The notes under the pieces are model-generated. The model ran no database searches, was not told the DNA's origin, and saw only the letters and a list, made by a program, of their open reading frames with translations. From assembly GCA_964372275.1 (NCBI GenBank), contig CAYJRR010000135.1:1-11795 (forward strand): a stretch of DNA of 11,795 nucleotides, read 5' to 3'. Shown here piece after piece: positions 5,950 to 11,795 of the stretch; the first letter of the stretch is position 1, and every line of letters starts with the position of its first letter. The position numbers were made by a program, and so were the translations under genes. The DNA is from CAYJRR01 sp964372275 [NCBI: uncultured bacterium] (GTDB taxonomy: Bacteria; CAYJRR01).

Positions 5950-7145
5950 GCCGCGGTCGGCGCAACGGTGCCCGGCCCCGGCCAGCGTTCGCCGAACTTC
6001 GCCGCCCACGTCTCGGCGTAGATCCGCTCGAGCGCGCGGACCATCACGCCGTCGTCGAAGCGGCTGGCGATGAAGCGCCGCGCCGCCTCCCCCATGCGCC
6101 GCCGCGCGTCCGGGTCGTCCGCCAGGCGGTTCACGTGGCGGGCGAGGAGGTCGAGGTCGCCGGGCCGCACCAGGTAGCCGGTCTCCCCCTCCCGAACCGC
6201 CTCGGGGGTCCCGTCGAGGTCGTAGGCGACGACCGGGCGCTTCATCAGCCCCGCCTGCGGCACGACGCGCGGCAGCCCCTCGCGCAGCGACAGGTGGACG
6301 ACGACGTCGGTCGCCTGGATCGCCACCGGGACCTCCTCCGGCCGCAGCAGCCCGGCGAAATGGACGCGGTCGAGGATCCCAAGCCTGCGCGCCCGCTCGG
6401 TGAGGTCGCCCCGGAACGGCCCGTCGCCGACGAGGAGCAGCCGAACCCGCCGGTCGAACCGGACCGCCGCGTCGAGCAGCTCGTCGTGCCCCTTGAGCTC
6501 CACCAGCCGGGCGATCTTCCCGACGACGACCGCCTCCGGCGGGATACCGAACCGAGCCCGCGCCGCCGCCGGATCGATCGACGCCGCCCGGTCGAACGCG
6601 TCGAGCCGCATCCCGCTGTAGACGACGTGGTGCCGCTCCGGCCGCCCGATCCCCTTCGCCAACGCCCCGTTCATCGTCGCGGCGCAGACGCTGACGTAGG
6701 CGTCGGTGAGCGGGACCATCGCCCTCTTCGCCGCCACGTAGACGGCGTTGCGCGCCGCCGACTGGTAGGGGTGGAAGACGAGGCTGTGCAGCGTGTGGAC
6801 GACGCAGGGCACCCCCGCCATTCGCGCCGCGATCCGCCCGAGGATCCCCGCCTTGCTGCTGTGGGTGTGGACCAGGTCGGGACGCAGGCGCGCCAGCACG
6901 CGATGGAGCCCTGCCAACGCCGCCGCGTCGGCGCGCGCTGCGATGCGCCGAACCAGGTCCGGCACGACGACGACCTCCACCCCCGCCGCACGCACGTCGG
7001 CGACGAGCTCCCCTTCCGCCCCCGACTCCGGCCCCGTCACCAGCGTCACCTCGTGGCCGAGCCGCCGCTGCCCGATCGCCGAGAGCGCGGTGTTCTCCTG
7101 CGCCCCGCCGACGATCATCCGGGTGATGACGTGGGCGATTCTCAT
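5946..7145 (-). CDS. Family 4 glycosyltransferase (GT-B fold)
   Basis: The 399-residue size and the start RIAHVITRMIVGGAQENT (GGAQ loop, about 13-16) are typical of GT4 enzymes of capsule and exopolysaccharide synthesis. The N-terminal acceptor domain has DLVHTHSSKAGILGRIAAR, and the C-terminal donor domain has VVGKIARLVELKGHDEL, LLLVGDGP, VHFAGLL, and EGLPRVVPQAG. The family EX7E motif is E289...Q297 here, with Gln replacing the second Glu. The enzyme should be a retaining transferase adding a hexose-type sugar from a nucleotide donor to a lipid-linked intermediate at the inner face of the cytoplasmic membrane. GGAG lies 6 nt before ATG 7145, one of the clearest ribosome-binding sites here. 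It is the last gene of a four-gene minus-strand run, 31 bp after the small methyltransferase. Donor and acceptor cannot be deduced. Confidence 0.93.
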   Translation of the reverse strand: MRIAHVITRMIVGGAQENTALSAIGQRRLGHEVTLVTGPESGAEGELVADVRAAGVEVVVVPDLVRRIAARADAAALAGLHRVLARLRPDLVHTHSSKAGILGRIAARMAGVPCVVHTLHSLVFHPYQSAARNAVYVAAKRAMVPLTDAYVSVCAATMNGALAKGIGRPERHHVVYSGMRLDAFDRAASIDPAAARARFGIPPEAVVVGKIARLVELKGHDELLDAAVRFDRRVRLLLVGDGPFRGDLTERARRLGILDRVHFAGLLRPEEVPVAIQATDVVVHLSLREGLPRVVPQAGLMKRPVVAYDLDGTPEAVREGETGYLVRPGDLDLLARHVNRLADDPDARRRMGEAARRFIASRFDDGVMVRALERIYAETWAAKFGERWPGPGTVAPTAA

Positions 7146-7176
7146 CTCGAGCTCCGCGCGCGGCGTCCCCCGCGAG

Positions 7177-7854
7177 TCACGGCGCCGGCCCGTAGGCCAC
7201 CAGGAACCAATCGCGGCTGAGCTTCACCAGGATGCGCCGGTCCGGGTCCCACCCGCCGGCGCGAAGCAGCGCGTCGATCTCCAGCGGCTCGTAGTAGCGG
7301 AGGTAGACGCCGTTGAGGAGGAAGCGCGCCTTGCGGATCGCCGATCGCACCGTCCATCGACGCGGGAAGCTGGCGATCAGGATCCCTTTCGACAGCTGCC
7401 GCATCTTGCGCAGGTGGAACGCCGGATCGCGCATGTAGTCGAAGTAACCCATGGCGAACAGAACGTCGAAGCGCTCGTCGGTCCGGAACGACTCGAAATC
7501 GCAGGTCACGAATCGGCACGTCGCGTCGACCCCCGCCGCCCGCGCGTTCTCCAGTGCCAACGCCACCATCGTCGGCGCCGGCTCCACCCCCAGCGCGCTC
7601 CCCGCCCCCGCCCGCACCGCCTCGACCGCGTACCGCCCCGGCCCGCACCCGACGTCGAGACAGCTCCACCCCGCCGCCCGCATCCCCGCGATCTTCACCG
7701 CCAGCTCGAACCGCTGCCGGATCACCCGCCGGAACAACGCATCGACCACCCGCTCGCCGATCGACTTCCGCTCGACGTAAATCCGGTCGAAGCGCCGCGC
7801 CTCCTGCTCGAAGAGCTGCGCGGAATCGTTCGACGGCGAGAGCGCGGAGGGCAC
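7177..7854 (-). CDS. Class I SAM-dependent methyltransferase (BchM-like subgroup)
   Basis: The 225-residue product has an N-terminal helical region with FDRIYVERKSIGERVVD. SAM motif I CLDVGCGPGRYA follows (65-76), then GVEPAPTMVALALENA, CDFESF (motif for adenine contact), FDVLFAMGYFDYM (motif IV), and ILIASFPRRWTVRSAIRK. The pattern YLRYYEPLEIDALLRAGGW near the C terminus is shared with small methyltransferases related to magnesium-protoporphyrin O-methyltransferase. Such enzymes also occur in polysaccharide loci, where the substrate is usually unknown. No pigment genes are nearby, so a glycan substrate is more likely. The start is GTG 7854; no in-frame ATG precedes it, and the N-terminal sequence from there matches family length. 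It is separated from the upstream GT2 gene by 83 bp, which holds its own promoter-like signal. Confidence 0.9.
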   Translation of the reverse strand: MPSALSPSNDSAQLFEQEARRFDRIYVERKSIGERVVDALFRRVIRQRFELAVKIAGMRAAGWSCLDVGCGPGRYAVEAVRAGAGSALGVEPAPTMVALALENARAAGVDATCRFVTCDFESFRTDERFDVLFAMGYFDYMRDPAFHLRKMRQLSKGILIASFPRRWTVRSAIRKARFLLNGVYLRYYEPLEIDALLRAGGWDPDRRILVKLSRDWFLVAYGPAP

Positions 7855-7862
7855 GGGAGCGA

Positions 7863-7891
7863 ATCCTCGCCCGACGCCCGACGCCGGTCAA
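7863..7891 (-). promoter_or_regulatory. Putative internal promoter ahead of the small methyltransferase
   Basis: TTGACC (7891-7886, five of six -35 bases) is followed after 17 nt by GAGGAT (7868-7863, three of six -10 bases) and then 8 nt to GTG 7854. The gap of 83 bp is long for this packed operon and fits a secondary promoter driving the methyltransferase and GT4. GAGG could alternatively be a Shine-Dalgarno site with 10-nt spacing. The remaining intergenic sequence holds a short tandem GCCCGAC-type repeat and nothing else clear. Confidence 0.35.
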
Positions 7892-7937
7892 CGCGCAAGG
7901 GCGCCCGCGCCGACGCCGGCGGCCGCCAACGCGCGGT

Positions 7938-8663
7938 CTAGCCGGGGCGAACCGGTCGGCCGCGTCGGCGCGCGGCGAGCTCGCGCCGGAGTCGGAACAG
8001 TCCGACGAGGTGTTCGGCCGCGATACGCGGCACCCGGGTCGGGCGGTAGACCTGCGTCGTCCCGCTGGCGCGGGGCCGGTGTCGAACCGGGGTCTCGACG
8101 ATCGACAGATCGGCCGCCGCCGCGCGGGCGAGGAACTCCCACCAGAAACCCTGCTTCAGGACGCCAACCTCGCCTTCCAGGATCCGGCGAAGCGCGTCCC
8201 GCGTCATGAGCAGGTAGGGGCAGGAGGGATCGCGAACCGGCACGGTGAAGAGGGCGCGGTAGACCGTCTTGAAGGCGCCGGACATCCAGAGCCGCACCCA
8301 CGGATCGACCCGCGGATTGCGGTAACCGACCACCAGATCGTGTCCTCGGGAGAGCCGGTGGAGCGCCGCGAAGTCGGCCGGGTCGCACTGTCCGTCGGAG
8401 TCGATGAAGCCGACGAGCGGCGCCTCGGTGGCGCGGAACCCGTCGATCACCGCCCGCGAGTAGCCCTTTCGCGCCCGATCGGAGAGGAGCTTGATCGGCA
8501 ATCGCGCCGACAGCTCGCGCACCACGTCGGCGGTGCCGTCGGTCGATCCGTCCTCGCTGACGACGAACCGGATCGGAGGCACACCCTCCAGGCCCGAGAC
8601 GATCCGAAAGAATTCGGTGAGCGTCGCGCCGATCGAGAGGGCTTCGTTGTGCGCCGGCAGCAC
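7938..8663 (-). CDS. Family 2 glycosyltransferase (GT-A, dolichol-phosphate mannosyltransferase-like)
   Basis: The frame from GTG 8663 gives 241 residues beginning LPAHNEA. Then come SEDGSTDGT (36-44), ARKGYSRAVIDGF, and FIDSDGQCDP with the metal-binding D88-S-D90. Later motifs are GHDLVVGYRN, YLLMTRDAL, and KQGFWWEFLARA. These are standard GT2 nucleotide-sugar-binding landmarks, closest to the polyprenyl-phosphate/dolichol-phosphate glycosyltransferase type. No C-terminal membrane segments are present, so it likely acts peripherally at the cytoplasmic membrane. The start is doubtful: GTG 8663 would cut the first beta strand, because in-frame codons upstream read LDSAIDI before VLPAHNE. A CTG at 8684 with GAGG 5 nt ahead is the only canonical-like alternative, since a TGA lies shortly upstream in frame. 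The SDR gene ends at 8692, so translational coupling is probable. Confidence 0.92.
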   Translation of the reverse strand: MLPAHNEALSIGATLTEFFRIVSGLEGVPPIRFVVSEDGSTDGTADVVRELSARLPIKLLSDRARKGYSRAVIDGFRATEAPLVGFIDSDGQCDPADFAALHRLSRGHDLVVGYRNPRVDPWVRLWMSGAFKTVYRALFTVPVRDPSCPYLLMTRDALRRILEGEVGVLKQGFWWEFLARAAAADLSIVETPVRHRPRASGTTQVYRPTRVPRIAAEHLVGLFRLRRELAARRRGRPVRPG

Positions 8664-8691
8664 GATGTCGATCGCGGAGTCCAGCCTCGCC

Positions 8692-9744
8692 TCACCGCTC
8701 CATCAGCAACGACTCGAGACGATCGCGGGAGAGCGTCTCGGCGCGGGCGCGATACCAGCGGACGGTCCGTGCGATCCCTTCGCGCAGCCCGACCCCGGGC
8801 TCCCAGGCCAGGAGCGCGCGGCACCGTGCGTTGTCGGCGGCTCGGCTCTTGACCCCCACGGGCCGGTCGAGCTGTCGCTCGATCGCCGCGGGCCTCCAGC
8901 CGGTCTCGGCGAAGATCGCTTCGCACAGGTCGAGGACGGTGTGGTGCTCCGAGGTGCCGACGTTGATCGTCTGGAAGCCCTCCAGCCGAGCGCCGGCCAG
9001 CGCCAAGCCGGTGACGGTGTCTTCGACGTGGGTGAAGTTCCGCGTCTGCTCCCCGGTCCCCCAGATCGGAAAGGGATCGAGTCGCAACACGGCCTTCGCG
9101 ATCAGCGCCACCACCGCGTGGGTCTCGTTCTCGCGCTCGCCGTAGGCGGTGAAGATGCGGCAGGCGACCCCGGAGAGGCGGCGCTGCTTCCAGAACGCGC
9201 GCAGCTGGAGCTCTCCCATCAGCTTCGCCCAGCCGTATTCGCCGTCGGAGAACGCCTTGCCGGGCTCGTCGAAGGTGGCGTCCTCCTCGCGGAGCAGCGC
9301 GCGCGACGACTCGTCGGCCTGGAGCGTCGTGGGGTAGACGCACGCCGAGCTGGCGAAGACGACCTTGGACGCGCCGGCGTCGGCGGCGGCGGCGAAGACG
9401 GCGTGGTCGAGCACCATGTTGTTCACGCACTCGACCGGGTGGGATTCGATGTAGCCGCGCCCGCCGTGCGCCGCCGCCAGATGGAACACGATCTCCCGGT
9501 CGACGCAGGCCGACGCCGCGACGCCGTCTGCGCGCAGATCGCCGCGGACGAAGTCGACCTCGCCGATCACCCCGTCGAGGTTCTCCCGGCGCCCGCTCGA
9601 CAGGTCGTCGACGACCCGCACCCGGGCTCCGGACCGCACCAGGAGCTCGACCAGATGGCTGCCGATGAACGACGCGCCGCCGGTCACCAGGACGCGCCGT
9701 CCTCCGTACCACGCGAGGGAGGGGGCCACGGGGGAGGGACTCAC
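8692..9744 (-). CDS. NAD(P)-dependent extended SDR nucleotide-sugar epimerase/dehydratase, GDP-mannose 3,5-epimerase-like
   Basis: From GTG 9744 the protein has 350 residues, normal for extended SDRs. The dinucleotide-binding loop is VTGGASFIGSHL (20-31), followed by VVDDLSSG with the acidic residue that usually favours NAD, and FVRGDL. The active site has ASSACVYP (131-138) and YGWAK with Tyr170 and Lys174. HLAAAHGGRGYIES and VECVNNMV resemble GDP-mannose 3,5-epimerase, as does Cys135, which matches its catalytic Cys. The second catalytic Lys of that enzyme is not evident after AYG. The exact reaction is therefore open: 3,5-epimerase, 4-epimerase and 4,6-dehydratase remain possible. The frame is open to an ATG at 9849, but that would overlap the divergent gene and add an unstructured tail. 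GTG 9744 is supported by a -10-like box 7 nt upstream. It heads a four-gene run with GT2, methyltransferase and GT4. Confidence 0.9.
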   Translation of the reverse strand: MSPSPVAPSLAWYGGRRVLVTGGASFIGSHLVELLVRSGARVRVVDDLSSGRRENLDGVIGEVDFVRGDLRADGVAASACVDREIVFHLAAAHGGRGYIESHPVECVNNMVLDHAVFAAAADAGASKVVFASSACVYPTTLQADESSRALLREEDATFDEPGKAFSDGEYGWAKLMGELQLRAFWKQRRLSGVACRIFTAYGERENETHAVVALIAKAVLRLDPFPIWGTGEQTRNFTHVEDTVTGLALAGARLEGFQTINVGTSEHHTVLDLCEAIFAETGWRPAAIERQLDRPVGVKSRAADNARCRALLAWEPGVGLREGIARTVRWYRARAETLSRDRLESLLMER

Positions 9745-9751
9745 GGGCGAA

Positions 9752-9757
9752 AGTGTA
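9752..9757 (-). promoter_or_regulatory. -10-like element TACACT ahead of the SDR gene
   Basis: TACACT (minus strand) ends 7 nt before GTG 9744. Four of six bases match the -10 consensus, including the key TA and final T. No Shine-Dalgarno sequence lies in the 20 nt before the GTG and no -35 is recognisable. A leaderless transcript would explain both the position and the missing ribosome-binding site. The rest of the 86-bp divergent gap shows only weak boxes for the plus-strand gene (TTGTTT at 9784-9789, GAAGAT at 9808-9813). Confidence 0.35.
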
Positions 9758-9830
9758 CCGGGATTCGTTTCCGGGCGCTCCGCTTGTTTCCGGCGGCGTC
9801 GCTGCGGGAAGATCGCCCGCGGCACCATCG

Positions 9831-11138
9831 ATGGCGAAGAGAGCCCCACCGCGAAAGGCGCCGCCGCACGTGACCGCGCGGCGGTTCCGCCGGCTGTTGC
9901 TCCTGCCGCTCGCGCTGCAGCTCGTCCTCGGTATTCAGATTGCGACCCGCGCGATCGGCGGCCGGCCCGATCCGGGCACGCCGCCGTTCTTTCCGCCGTA
10001 CGACCGGTTCATGGACTTCTTCAACGTGAACCACATGTCGCTGATCGAGAACCGCTACAGCCGCCAGGACGCGCTCTACCCTCCGTTCGCCTACGGTGTC
10101 GGACGGTTGTTCGTCCTCGATCCGAGAAGCTACGAGCGCGGCGCGCGCGCGGCGCGGCGCTCGATGGAGGCGGGACGGGCGCTCGGAGCCTTCTTCCTCC
10201 TCGGCGCGATCGCGGTGTTCACGGTGTGGTGGCGGGGCGCCCGCGCGATCCGGGACCGGTTCGGCGGGCGCGATCGAGTCGCCTCGGCGCTGTTCGCGCT
10301 GTTCGTGGCATTCAACCTCCCCCTTCTCTACGCGATCGATCGCGGAAACTTCGGGCTCCTCGCCTTCGCCGGCCTCGCCGTCTACGTGGCGCTGCTCCCG
10401 TCGGCGCCCCGGTTCGCCGAGCCGTTCCTGGCGGCCGCGATCAGTTTCAAGCCGCACCTGGGGATCCTGATGGCGCTGTTCGTCTCGCGCGAGCGGTGGG
10501 CCTCCGGGGCGCGGATCGTCGCCTACGGCGTCCTGCTGAACTACCTCGCGGCGAAGGGGCTCGGCGCCCCCAGCTTCGTCGAGGAGATGAAGGGGGAGCT
10601 CCGCAACATCGCCCGGTTCGAGGGGACCTTCAACCTGGTCGAGCGGCTGAACATGTCGGTGAGCGCCACCAACCTCTACGCCCTTCCGCTTCACCTCCTG
10701 GGCCTGGAAGAGGTGCGGATCCTGATCCAGAAGTACGCCTACTGGCCGGCGGTGCTCGGCATCGTCGGCGTGGCCGCCTGGCTCATGGCCCGCGCGCGCG
10801 TCGAGTTCGAGCAGCGCCTGGCGTGGGTGACGCTGATGGTCTGCGTCTTCCCCTACGTCTCCTTCTACTACAGCGTGCTGCTCGCCCTGCCTTTCGTCCC
10901 GACCTGGATCCGGCAATACGGCGACGCGTGGCGCTCGCCGCTGCCACCGGTCCTCCTCTCGATGTCGTCGATCAACTTCTTCCGGATCCTGTCCGGCCAC
11001 CCCGGCCCCCCGTTCCAGGCCTACACCCTCTACGCGACCGAACAGTCGATCCTCACCCCCCTGCTGCTGGTGGCGGCGATGGCGATGATCGCGCGCGACT
11101 GGCGCGTCGCCGGGACCGAACGTCCGGCCGCGCCTTGA
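9831..11138 (+). CDS. Polytopic GT-C glycosyltransferase, GT87/DUF2029-like
   Basis: The 435-residue protein has a basic N terminus and about eight to ten hydrophobic segments: the first at residues 22-42, further ones from about 110 on, the last near 405-425. Conserved-looking elements are the acidic site MDFFN with Asp62 in the first external loop, LYPPFAYG, DRGNFGLLAFAGLAVYVAL, and AISFKPHLGILMALF. This order is typical of GT87 (DUF2029) integral-membrane mannosyltransferases, which transfer sugars from polyprenyl-phosphate donors on the outer face of the cytoplasmic membrane. The GT2 gene across the divergent gap could make such a donor, a plausible functional pair. ATG 9831 follows the divergent region; an open frame back to GTG 9753 is less likely because its extra residues have no helical or hydrophobic character. 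No convincing ribosome-binding site is seen. Donor and acceptor are unknown. Confidence 0.85.
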   Translation: MAKRAPPRKAPPHVTARRFRRLLLLPLALQLVLGIQIATRAIGGRPDPGTPPFFPPYDRFMDFFNVNHMSLIENRYSRQDALYPPFAYGVGRLFVLDPRSYERGARAARRSMEAGRALGAFFLLGAIAVFTVWWRGARAIRDRFGGRDRVASALFALFVAFNLPLLYAIDRGNFGLLAFAGLAVYVALLPSAPRFAEPFLAAAISFKPHLGILMALFVSRERWASGARIVAYGVLLNYLAAKGLGAPSFVEEMKGELRNIARFEGTFNLVERLNMSVSATNLYALPLHLLGLEEVRILIQKYAYWPAVLGIVGVAAWLMARARVEFEQRLAWVTLMVCVFPYVSFYYSVLLALPFVPTWIRQYGDAWRSPLPPVLLSMSSINFFRILSGHPGPPFQAYTLYATEQSILTPLLLVAAMAMIARDWRVAGTERPAAP

Positions 11139-11165
11139 CCACCCGGCCGATCCCGTTCGCCGGAT

Positions 11166-11795
11166 TCAGATCGCGTCCAGGCGAACCCGCGCCGGCCGCG
11201 CGCTCCGGGCGGCCTGGGCGACCGTCTGCGTCTCGAACTCGGCGAGCACGCGCGCCAGGCGCCGGCGCGTGTCGCGGAGGTTGTGGTAGTGGGTGAAGGT
11301 CGGCACCGCCCCGAACCGCACGCGCGGGTGGTCGGGGTCGAGCTCCCACGGATGGAGGTAGAAGACCGGCGCCCCCCCCGCGCGCGCGTATCGCCGCAGG
11401 TTCGCCAGCGTCAGCGCCAGCGGAAAGAGCCGGAAGTAGCCGCCGCCCCCCGCCGGCATCGTCACCCCGAACCGCCGCACCACCGACACCGGGATCTCCA
11501 GGATCGTCCCCGCCGCCGTCTCGACCTCGACCGCCCGGTCCGGAAACCCGGGGATTCCGTACCGGTAGTGCCGCACCGGCGCGATGCTGGCGTCGACCGC
11601 GAACCCCGCCCGCGCCAGCTCCTCCAGGACCCACAACGACGCCCGCGTCACCGAGAAGTAGGGGGCCCGGAAGGCCGTCACCGCCGCCCCGCACGCGTCC
11701 TCCAGCTCCCCCTTCGCCCGCGCGACCTCCTCGCGAAACCGCTCCCGCGGCAGCTCGAACAAAAAGTCGTGCCGCCACCCGTGGCACCCCACCTC
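11166..11795 (-). CDS. Polysaccharide deacetylase, exosortase-A-system type, C-terminal part, cut by window edge
   Basis: The last 209 codons plus stop are present; the N terminus, with the first catalytic Asp motif of the NodB domain, lies past 11795. The visible part opens with EVGCHGWRH, matching the HxxxH metal-binding motif. Next come FRAPYFSVTRASLWVLEELARAGFAVDASI, with the RAPYF substrate-binding arm, and YGIPGFP. The tail IPVSVVRRFG, GGGYFRLFPLALT, PVFYLHPWELDPDHPRV, and FTHYHNLRDTRRRLARVL is the DUF3473-like C-terminal region. That region marks the deacetylases encoded with XrtA/PEP-CTERM exopolysaccharide genes. The enzyme removes acetyl groups from N-acetylated sugars of the polymer. 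Its stop faces the GT87-like gene with 27 bp between. The family assignment is firm; involvement of an actual exosortase is inferred, as none is in the window. Confidence 0.93.
   Translation of the reverse strand, partial: EVGCHGWRHDFLFELPRERFREEVARAKGELEDACGAAVTAFRAPYFSVTRASLWVLEELARAGFAVDASIAPVRHYRYGIPGFPDRAVEVETAAGTILEIPVSVVRRFGVTMPAGGGGYFRLFPLALTLANLRRYARAGGAPVFYLHPWELDPDHPRVRFGAVPTFTHYHNLRDTRRRLARVLAEFETQTVAQAARSARPARVRLDAI

Noticed and set aside
4477-6009. Long minus-strand frame of 510 codons opposite rfbC and the zinc-ribbon methyltransferase
   Set aside because: It is the antisense of two genes with clear family motifs. Its own sequence is Arg/Gly/Glu-rich and shows no domain.
8447-9712. 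Long minus-strand frame of 421 codons over the SDR gene
   Set aside because: It is a shifted reading of the SDR and GT2 genes with Arg-rich composition. The real frames carry the GGASFIG, YGWAK and LPAHNE motifs.
11125-11149. CGGCCG repeated around the GT87-like stop codon as a bidirectional terminator
   Set aside because: CGGCCG is self-complementary and common in GC-rich DNA. The loop is 13 nt and there is no T-tract on either side.

Overview
The window is GC-rich bacterial DNA, densely coding on both strands, and reads as part of a cell-surface polysaccharide (exopolysaccharide or O-antigen type) locus. A lipobox protein and sugar-nucleotide, glycosyltransferase and deacetylase genes suggest a Gram-negative-type, high-GC lineage such as Acidobacteriota or Myxococcota. 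No marker gene fixes the taxon, so this is a guess from style.

Layout, left to right: (1) 1-1152 (-) is the N-terminal part of an AsnB-type glutamine amidotransferase, cut by the window edge. (2) 1258-2961 (+) is an unrecognised TPR-containing lipoprotein. (3) 4356-2993 (-) is a two-gene unit: a TolB/FlgO-like protein with a degenerate TPR, then an unrecognised 210-residue protein. (4) 4492-5949 (+) is an rfbC-type sugar epimerase followed 6 bp later by a zinc-ribbon SAM methyltransferase. (5) 9744-5946 (-) is a four-gene run: extended SDR sugar epimerase, GT2, small SAM methyltransferase, GT4. (6) 9831-11138 (+) is a polytopic GT87-like glycosyltransferase. (7) 11795-11166 (-) is the C-terminal part of a polysaccharide deacetylase of the exosortase-A-associated type.

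Working model (inference): the rfbC-like enzyme and the SDR supply nucleotide sugars, GT2/GT4/GT87 assemble the glycan, the methyltransferases and the amidotransferase decorate it, and the deacetylase trims N-acetyl groups. The deacetylase, and more weakly the amidotransferase, resemble genes of XrtA/PEP-CTERM exopolysaccharide loci, so exosortase, Wzx/Wzy or polymer-export genes may lie outside the window. The lipoprotein and TolB-like genes are not obvious glycan genes and are the least explained part.

The most notable non-coding signal is a recurring -10-like hexamer ending 7-8 nt before the start codon of five separate genes, three of them preceded by a -35-like hexamer at 17-18 nt. This suggests leaderless or near-leaderless transcripts. 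No gene-free stretch exceeds about 135 bp. I saw no RNA genes, insertion sequences, CRISPR arrays or attachment sites.
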